DNA from: Deltaproteobacteria bacterium
Lineage (GTDB): Bacteria; Myxococcota_A; UBA796; UBA2385
Direction: 5' to 3'
Length of the DNA stretch: 5,177 nt
Assembly (NCBI GenBank): GCA_015489145.1
Contig: WGAH01000103.1
Location: 1 to 5,177 of the forward strand
Shown: positions 1-5,177 of the stretch, piece after piece
Layout of the letters: each line of letters begins with the position of its first letter
Numbering within the stretch: the first letter of the stretch is position 1
The notes under the pieces: generated by a model
The model's input: only the letters and a program-made list of their open reading frames with translations
Databases searched by the model: none
What the model was told of the DNA's origin: nothing
Program-made: the position numbers and the translations under genes

Positions 1-1389
<1,389 letters not shown>

Positions 1390-1488
1390 CGGCACTCCTG
1401 CGGGAGGCTGGCATTGTAACCCCTCGGCTCGCGCCGCCACGAGAAGCGCCGCCGGAGCCGCGCCGCGCCGCGATATGCTCGCGGAACC
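1390..1488. promoter_or_regulatory. Divergent intergenic region between the repeat protein and the oxidoreductase
   Basis: These 99 bp must hold the start signals of both flanking genes if they are transcribed from here. On the minus strand, TACAAT (plus-strand 1413-1418) is a five-of-six match to a sigma-70 -10 box. It lies 23 bp before ATG 1389, giving a very short leader that still includes the AGGAG ribosome site at 1395-1399. No convincing -35 box is visible at the right distance. On the plus strand, TATGCT at 1474-1479 is a weaker -10 candidate, so close to ATG 1489 that transcription would begin at or next to the start codon. Confidence 0.35.
1468..1484. repeat. Perfect 6+6 inverted repeat just before the oxidoreductase start
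   Basis: CCGCGA (1468-1473) and TCGCGG (1479-1484) are exact reverse complements separated by TATGC. The repeat ends four bases before the ATG at 1489 and covers the only -10-like hexamer. It could be a repressor or activator site, or an RNA hairpin over the translation start. Short GC palindromes arise often by chance in DNA of this composition, so function is unproven. Confidence 0.4.
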
Positions 1489-3537
1489 ATGCAGGTTCCC
1501 ACCCACTGCCGGCTGTGCGACGGCGCCTGCGGCCTCCTCGCCGAGGTCCGCCGCGACGGCGCCGCCACCGTGATCACCGAGCTGCGCCCCGACCCCGACG
1601 ACCCGGTGAGCGAGGGCCACCTCTGCGACCTGGCCCGGGCCTCCCTCGAGGCGCGCCGCCACCCCGACCGCGTCGTCCGCCCGCTCCGCCGCGCGGGCGA
1701 CCGCCTCGTCGAGGCGAGCTGGGACGAGGCGGTGCGCGACATCGGCGCCCGCCTGCGCGCGATTCGCGAGCGCCACGGGCCCCGCGCCGTCGCCCTCTAC
1801 CTCGGCGCCGGGCCCTGGCGGTCCACCCCGGCGCTGGCCCGGGCCCTGGCCTTCGCCGCCGGCAGCGGCACGCCCAACGTCTTCGGCGATCTCTGGGCCG
1901 GCCCCGGCCCGCGCCTGCGCGTCGCCGAGCTGATGCTCGGCTGGCCGGCGCCGCTGCTCAGCGACATCGACCGCGCCCACTACGCCCTGTTCCTCGACGC
2001 CGAGCACCCCGAGACCACCTGGGGCCCCTGGCAGTACGGCATGGCCCACGGCCGCCGCCTCGCCCACAACATGCGCCACGCCAAGGCCCGCTACGCCGTC
2101 GCCGCCTCCCGGCGCACCGACTGGGCCGAGGCCGCCGACGCCTGGATTCCCATTCGCCCGGGCACCGAGCCCTTCCTGCTCATCGGGCTGCTGGCGGCGG
2201 TGCTGCGCTCCGGTCGCCAGGACCGCCAGTACGTGCGGGACTACACCCGCAATTTCGACGTGCTGGAGCGGCTCATCGAGCCCTGGACCCCCGAGCGCTG
2301 CGCCGGCATCTGCGGCGTCGACCCGGCGGCCCTGTCCGGGGCGGCGCTGCGCTTCGTGCGCGCCCCGATGGCCGTCGCCCCGCCCTCGGCCAGCACCTTC
2401 GTCAACCGCCACAGCGCGGTCACCGCCTGGGCCTGGCACGCCCTGCACGCGGTCACGGCCAACCTGCTCCGTCCCGGGGGCGTCTACGACCACGAGGCGC
2501 CCTTCGACGTCTACCCCCTGGCGGCGGCGGCGCGGGCGAAGGGGGCGCCCCGCACCCGGGTGGCCGACCTGCCCCTCGTGCTGATGCAGGCGCCGGGCAC
2601 CCTGCTCCCCGACGAGGCGCTCACGCCGGGCGAGGGCGCGGTGCGCGCGCTCGTCGCGGTGGACGGCGATCCCCTCGGCCGCCTCCCCGACCCGGGGCGC
2701 ACCGGCCGGGCCCTCGACCAGCTCGAGCTCCTCGTCGCCCTCACCCGGCACCGGCACGCCACCGCCGAGCGGGCCGACTGGGTGCTGCCGATCACCCACC
2801 CCTGGGAAGAAGACCACCTCCACCTGCACGAGTCCGCCCTGCTCCCGCGACAGGTGGTCGCCTGGACGCCCGCCCTGGTCGAGCCTCCCGGCGAGGCCCG
2901 CCCCGTCGAGGACGCCCTGGCCGACCTGTTCCGCGCCTACCGCCCCGGCCTGCGCGGGGGCGCCTTCGGGCTGCACCTGCGCCTGCTCGGGCGCTTCCTC
3001 GCCACCGCCGACCTGGCGAAGTGGGTGAACCGGCAGGTCGAGTGGTTCCTGCCCGAGGACGCGCCGGCGAAGCTCGCCGAGCCCCCCCACCGCTGGGACG
3101 GCGGCGACAGCGACCGCTCGCCGTGGCGGGTCGACCTCCCCGACGAGCGCATCGACCTGGCCCCGGAGCCGATTCGCGACCTCGTCCGGCGCCTGGAAGC
3201 GCCGGCTCCCGACCCCGAGCGCCCCTTCGTGCTGCGCGCCTCCGGCGGCCTGCTCCGGCCGCCCCCCGACGCGCTCCACGGCGCCGGCGACCCCTCCCTG
3301 CGCCTGCACCCCGACGCCGGCTTCCCCGAGGGCGCCCGGGTGGTGCTGCGAACCGTCCACGGCGAGGCCCGCGCCGTCGTCCGCCACGACCCGCGCCTGC
3401 GCCCGGACGTCGCCGACCTGCCCCTGGGGGTGCCGGGCTCCGAGGCCGGCCGGCTGCTGAGCCTCGCCGAGCTCGACCCGATCACCGGGGCGCCGGCCCT
3501 CGACGGCCTGGCCTGCTCGGTGGAGCTCGCCGGCTGA
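1489..3537 (+). CDS. Molybdopterin (Mo/W-bisPGD) oxidoreductase-family protein, atypical active-site residues
   Basis: This 682-residue protein belongs to the MopB (DMSO reductase/formate dehydrogenase) superfamily. Cys7, Cys10, Cys14 and Cys46 give the usual N-terminal [4Fe-4S] pattern (C-x2-C-x3-C-x31-C). SRRTDWAEAADAWIPIRPGT at 207-226 matches the family's dinucleotide-binding segment. ATAERADWVLP lies near 425-435 and is also typical. From residue 579 onward there is a C-terminal molybdopterin-dinucleotide-binding domain (LRLHPDAG, GARVVLRTVHGEA). No signal peptide is visible, so it is probably cytoplasmic. Oddities: Cys46 is followed by Asp-Leu-Ala where relatives have x-Lys/Arg-Gly, and the segment NVFGDLWAGPGPR (130-142), where a Cys, Sec or Ser metal ligand is expected, has none. 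The substrate cannot be named. ATG 1489 is the first start after an in-frame TAA at 1417; no good Shine-Dalgarno precedes it. The neighbouring MobB-type gene fits a need for bisPGD cofactor. Confidence 0.88.
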   Translation: MQVPTHCRLCDGACGLLAEVRRDGAATVITELRPDPDDPVSEGHLCDLARASLEARRHPDRVVRPLRRAGDRLVEASWDEAVRDIGARLRAIRERHGPRAVALYLGAGPWRSTPALARALAFAAGSGTPNVFGDLWAGPGPRLRVAELMLGWPAPLLSDIDRAHYALFLDAEHPETTWGPWQYGMAHGRRLAHNMRHAKARYAVAASRRTDWAEAADAWIPIRPGTEPFLLIGLLAAVLRSGRQDRQYVRDYTRNFDVLERLIEPWTPERCAGICGVDPAALSGAALRFVRAPMAVAPPSASTFVNRHSAVTAWAWHALHAVTANLLRPGGVYDHEAPFDVYPLAAAARAKGAPRTRVADLPLVLMQAPGTLLPDEALTPGEGAVRALVAVDGDPLGRLPDPGRTGRALDQLELLVALTRHRHATAERADWVLPITHPWEEDHLHLHESALLPRQVVAWTPALVEPPGEARPVEDALADLFRAYRPGLRGGAFGLHLRLLGRFLATADLAKWVNRQVEWFLPEDAPAKLAEPPHRWDGGDSDRSPWRVDLPDERIDLAPEPIRDLVRRLEAPAPDPERPFVLRASGGLLRPPPDALHGAGDPSLRLHPDAGFPEGARVVLRTVHGEARAVVRHDPRLRPDVADLPLGVPGSEAGRLLSLAELDPITGAPALDGLACSVELAG

Positions 3538-3549
3538 AGCGCCGGGCGA
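3527..3549. terminator. GC hairpin across the convergent gene ends (possible bidirectional terminator)
   Basis: TCGCCGGC (3527-3534) pairs with GCCGGGCGA (3541-3549) through eight base pairs with one bulged G, around the six-base loop TGAAGC that contains the stop codon of the oxidoreductase gene. It fills the 12-bp gap between the two convergent stops (3537 and 3552). No T-run follows on either strand, so it is not a classical intrinsic terminator. It could still slow polymerase or protect 3' ends. Confidence 0.3.
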
Positions 3550-4569
3550 TCAGGCCGCGCCGAAGGAGCGCGCCTCCGGATCGGCCGCGCGCCAGGTCGC
3601 CTCGGGCACGCGAAAGGTGCGAACCTGGCCCCACCAGCCGTCCATGCGGGCCTCGCCGCCGAGCAGCGCCCCCTGGATCGCGCTCAGGCAGCGGTGGCCG
3701 TACAGGGCGAGGCAGGTCTCGGGGCGGCCGGCGTGCACCGGCGCCACGACGTCGGCGGACCGCGGCCCCCACCGCAGCAGGCCGGCGAGCATGGCCGGCT
3801 CGGGCACCGCCCGGGAGATGCCGGCGAACAGCACGTCCGGGGTGTCGACGCGGGCCAGGGCCGTCAGGAGCGCCCCGAGGGGACCGAGACCGGGCCGCAG
3901 GTCGTGGACGACGGGCACCCCCGGCAGCGCCGGGGCGCCGGGGGCGGCGACGACGAGGACCCGCCCCTCGCAGGCCGCCGAGAGGGCGGCGACGGTGCGG
4001 CGGGCGCGGTCGAGGTCGGCGCCGGCCGCCAGGGGCACGACCCCGGTGACCGCCCGCCGCCCCTCGGGGGGGAGGAAGCGCTTCACGAGGAAGTCGGCGA
4101 CGGCCTCGGGGTCGTCGAGGGGCAGCACCGGGGCCTCGGCGCCGGGGACCGGGGCGTCGGAGGCCCAGGCGAGGATGGGGTTGCTCGCCCCCCAGTCCGG
4201 GTCGGCGGGGCGAGCGGCGCGCACGACGCGAATCGCGGGCAGGCCGGCCCGACGGAAGCCCTCGGTGAGCACGATGTCGGCGCCGTCGAGCAGTTCGTCG
4301 ACGATGCCCGCCAGGCTCAGCTCGCCGTCGAGGTCGGCGAAGACCGCGAGCTGCTCGGCGCTGGCGATCACCGACCGCCAGGCCCCGGCCTTGCGGAAAC
4401 GCCAGGTGTCCTTGCCCGGCTTGTCGAGTTCGAGGCGGTGGGCATCGTGCTTGAGGACGCCCACCCGCAGCCCGCGGGCCCGGAGCGCGCGCACCACGCC
4501 CTCGATGAGGGTGGTCTTGCCGGTGCCCGAGGGGGCGATGAAGGAGACGACGGGGGGCAGACGGGCCAC
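3550..4569 (-). CDS. mobB: MobB-MobA-like fusion, molybdopterin-guanine dinucleotide biosynthesis
   Basis: The N-terminal half (about 1-165) is MobB. It has a P-loop APSGTGKT (12-19), LKHDAH (39-44), DKPGKDTWRFRKAGA (49-63) and DIVLTEGF (98-105), all typical of the GTP-binding partner that assists MobA in attaching GMP to molybdopterin in the cytoplasm. Residues about 174-339 resemble MobA: HDLRPGLGPLGAL (222-234), SADVVAPV (271-278) and CLALY (286-290). The MobA start is abnormal. After VVPLAAG (177-183) the Ser-x-Arg-Met-Gly...Lys nucleotide signature is missing, the domain is roughly 20-25 residues short there, the metal-binding CDxP motif is replaced by GISRAVP (250-256), and the final NxNTPEDL-type segment is absent. 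The second domain may be catalytically dead or have a new role. The GTG start at 4569 has GGAG 6 nt upstream. The gene converges on the oxidoreductase, 12 bp apart. The symbol refers to the MobB half only. Confidence 0.88.
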   Translation of the reverse strand: MARLPPVVSFIAPSGTGKTTLIEGVVRALRARGLRVGVLKHDAHRLELDKPGKDTWRFRKAGAWRSVIASAEQLAVFADLDGELSLAGIVDELLDGADIVLTEGFRRAGLPAIRVVRAARPADPDWGASNPILAWASDAPVPGAEAPVLPLDDPEAVADFLVKRFLPPEGRRAVTGVVPLAAGADLDRARRTVAALSAACEGRVLVVAAPGAPALPGVPVVHDLRPGLGPLGALLTALARVDTPDVLFAGISRAVPEPAMLAGLLRWGPRSADVVAPVHAGRPETCLALYGHRCLSAIQGALLGGEARMDGWWGQVRTFRVPEATWRAADPEARSFGAA

Positions 4570-4731
4570 GGGGGACTCCGGGACGGGCGGGGACTGACGG
4601 AGGACAGGGGGACCTACCTCAGCCGGTGACCGCCGTCACCTCGGGCGGCGATGCCGGGTGCGCCCCGCCGGCGAGCCGCGTATTTCAGCGCTCGGGAAGA
4701 TTCCAACCTTTAGATATCCCTGGATCGCAAC
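4570..4731. promoter_or_regulatory. Divergent intergenic region between mobB-like and arsR-like genes
   Basis: These 162 bp should carry the control signals of both genes. Next to the minus-strand gene lies its ribosome site GGAG (4576-4579). A perfect palindrome is at 4625-4640 (separate entry). Positions 4700-4720 are an AT-richer patch in otherwise very GC-rich DNA, with TTTAGATAT at 4709-4717 and a small inverted repeat GGAA-GA-TTCC at 4695-4704; this is where I would expect the arsR-like promoter and an autoregulatory operator. No hexamer pair matches sigma-70 well, so exact promoter positions cannot be given. No small ORF in this gap is convincing. Confidence 0.45.
4625..4640. promoter_or_regulatory. 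Perfect 16-bp palindrome GGTGAC-CGCC-GTCACC, candidate operator
   Basis: Two exact 6-bp arms are separated by 4 bp. Read as GGTGA-N6-TCACC, it differs from the CRP-family site TGTGA-N6-TCACA by one base in each arm and has the same spacing. It lies 55 bp upstream of the mobB-like GTG and 91 bp upstream of the arsR-like ATG, so it could serve either direction. No CRP/FNR gene is in the window, and a simple hairpin or chance cannot be excluded. Confidence 0.4.
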
Positions 4732-5028
4732 ATGACGATTTCGATTGACCAGGCCGCCTTCGCGGCCGAGACCCTCAAGGCCCTCGGCCACCCCCTGCGC
4801 CTGCGCCTCGTCGCCGCCCTCTGCGAGGGCGACCGCACCGTCACCGACCTCGTGAACCTCACCGGGGCGCGCCCCGCCACCGTCTCCCAGCAGCTCCGCA
4901 TCCTCCGCATGCGCGGCCTGGTCCGCTCGCGCAGGAGCGGCGGCTTCGCCACCTACCACGTCGCCGACCCGGGCCTGTGCGACCTCATCCGCTGCATCGG
5001 CCGCTGCCCGAGCTTCACGGCTCCCTGA
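4732..5028 (+). CDS. ArsR/SmtB-family winged-helix repressor with C-terminal Cys cluster
   Basis: This 98-residue protein has the usual ArsR length and order. Helix 1 with ALGHPLRLRLVAAL (17-30) is followed by the helix-turn-helix TVTDLVNLTGARPATVSQQL (36-55). The recognition helix reads ATVSQQLRILRMRGLV (49-64), the wing reads RSRRSGGFATYHVAD (65-79), and a short last helix follows. ArsR proteins are dimeric repressors released from DNA by metal(loid)s or thiol modification. The classical CVC metal site of the recognition region is absent. Instead Cys83, Cys88 and Cys92 cluster in the last helix, with Cys31 elsewhere, so thiol, persulfide or arsenite sensing there is an inference. ATG 4732 is the only start after in-frame TAG 4711; a weak GGAT lies 6 nt upstream. 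The Tat-signal gene begins 21 bp downstream, so the two probably form an operon that the protein controls. Confidence 0.93.
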   Translation: MTISIDQAAFAAETLKALGHPLRLRLVAALCEGDRTVTDLVNLTGARPATVSQQLRILRMRGLVRSRRSGGFATYHVADPGLCDLIRCIGRCPSFTAP

Positions 5029-5049
5029 CCCCCAAACCCGGAACCCGCC

Positions 5050-5177
5050 ATGCCGAACCCGAGCCGTCGCCAGTTCCTCCGCATCACCGCCGGCACCCTC
5101 GGGGCCGGCGCCCTCGCGAGCGGCGCGACCACGCGCTGGTGGGGCCTCGACCCGAGCCGGCCCCGCGACCCGGGCAC
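5050..5177 (+). CDS. N-terminus of a Tat-exported protein, possibly a periplasmic molybdoenzyme (partial)
   Basis: Only the first 42 codons are present and the gene continues past the right edge. The protein opens MPNPSRRQFLR: Ser5-Arg6-Arg7-Gln8-Phe9-Leu10-Arg11 is a near-perfect twin-arginine motif. It is followed by a moderately hydrophobic stretch (ITAGTLGAGALASGA, 12-26), then TTRWWGLD (27-34). Folded, cofactor-bearing proteins leave the cytoplasm this way. From memory, this type of leader followed by a WWGLD-like segment resembles catalytic subunits of PsrA/PhsA-like molybdopterin oxidoreductases. That would fit the molybdenum-cofactor gene nearby, but the diagnostic Fe-S cysteines would lie outside the window. 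A weak ribosome site GGAA (5040-5043) precedes ATG 5050 by 6 nt. Other Tat substrates (multicopper oxidase, Rieske or DUF1501-type proteins) remain possible. Confidence 0.8.
   Translation, partial: MPNPSRRQFLRITAGTLGAGALASGATTRWWGLDPSRPRDPG

Noticed and set aside
2937..3485. 182-codon minus-strand open frame inside the oxidoreductase gene
   Set aside because: Ser/Arg-rich antisense frame. The plus strand here encodes the C-terminal pterin-binding domain.
1515..4049. Long open frame on the plus strand (844 codons)
   Set aside because: The product is almost entirely Arg/Pro/Gly/Ala low-complexity and overlaps two proteins with recognised motifs. It is an out-of-frame by-product of high GC.
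3990..4080. Possible frameshift deleting the MobA signature loop
   Set aside because: No MobA-signature text (Arg-Met-Gly...Lys) appears in the other frames nearby, and the frame is uninterrupted. A true in-frame loss fits better, though an assembly deletion cannot be formally excluded.
3617..4629. Two long plus-strand open frames (3617-4597 and 3694-4629) opposite the MobB fusion
   Set aside because: Both give low-complexity Arg/Ala/Gly/Asp text without domains, while the minus-strand frame carries clear MobB motifs.
4837..4866. Classical ArsR arsenic/cadmium site in the DNA-binding region
   Set aside because: The segment reads TVTDLVNLTG with no Cys, so the standard CVC site is absent.
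4953..5177. Minus-strand open frame across the arsR end and the Tat gene start
   Set aside because: It overlaps a good twin-arginine leader and a typical ArsR C-terminus, and its own product has no recognisable feature.

Overview
The window is extremely GC-rich with strong G/C third-position bias. It encodes a lipoprotein-like protein that joins MopE-type Cys/Asp repeats to FG-GAP repeats, an architecture very common in Myxococcota and related former deltaproteobacteria. I infer a myxobacterium-like organism, but nothing here (no rRNA, no universal marker) fixes the taxon.

Layout. Positions 1-1389 (minus) carry the first 463 codons of an exported, Ca-binding-looking repeat protein that runs off the left edge. 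A 99-bp divergent gap (1390-1488) separates it from 1489-3537 (plus), a 682-residue cytoplasmic molybdopterin (Mo/W-bisPGD) oxidoreductase-family protein. Twelve bases downstream, and convergent with it, lies 3550-4569 (minus), a 339-residue MobB protein fused to a degenerate MobA-like domain. A 162-bp divergent gap (4570-4731) with a perfect 6+6 palindrome and a small AT-rich patch follows. Then 4732-5028 (plus) encodes a 98-residue ArsR-type repressor with a C-terminal Cys cluster, and 21 bp later 5050-5177 is the start of a gene whose product has a clear twin-arginine signal.

How the parts may work together. MobB and MobA act in making the bis-guanine-dinucleotide form of molybdenum cofactor, the form used by enzymes of the family seen at 1489-3537. 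A Tat signal is also the usual export route for periplasmic enzymes of that family, so the truncated last gene may be a second molybdoenzyme under the control of the ArsR protein. The window therefore looks like the edge of a molybdoenzyme locus.

Two proteins depart from their families at key positions. The oxidoreductase keeps all four Fe-S cysteines but lacks the Lys/Arg that normally follows the fourth, and shows no obvious Cys/Sec/Ser metal ligand. The MobA-like domain lacks the GTP-binding and metal-binding signatures. These are the most interesting points in the window. I see no mobile element, CRISPR array, tRNA or rRNA.
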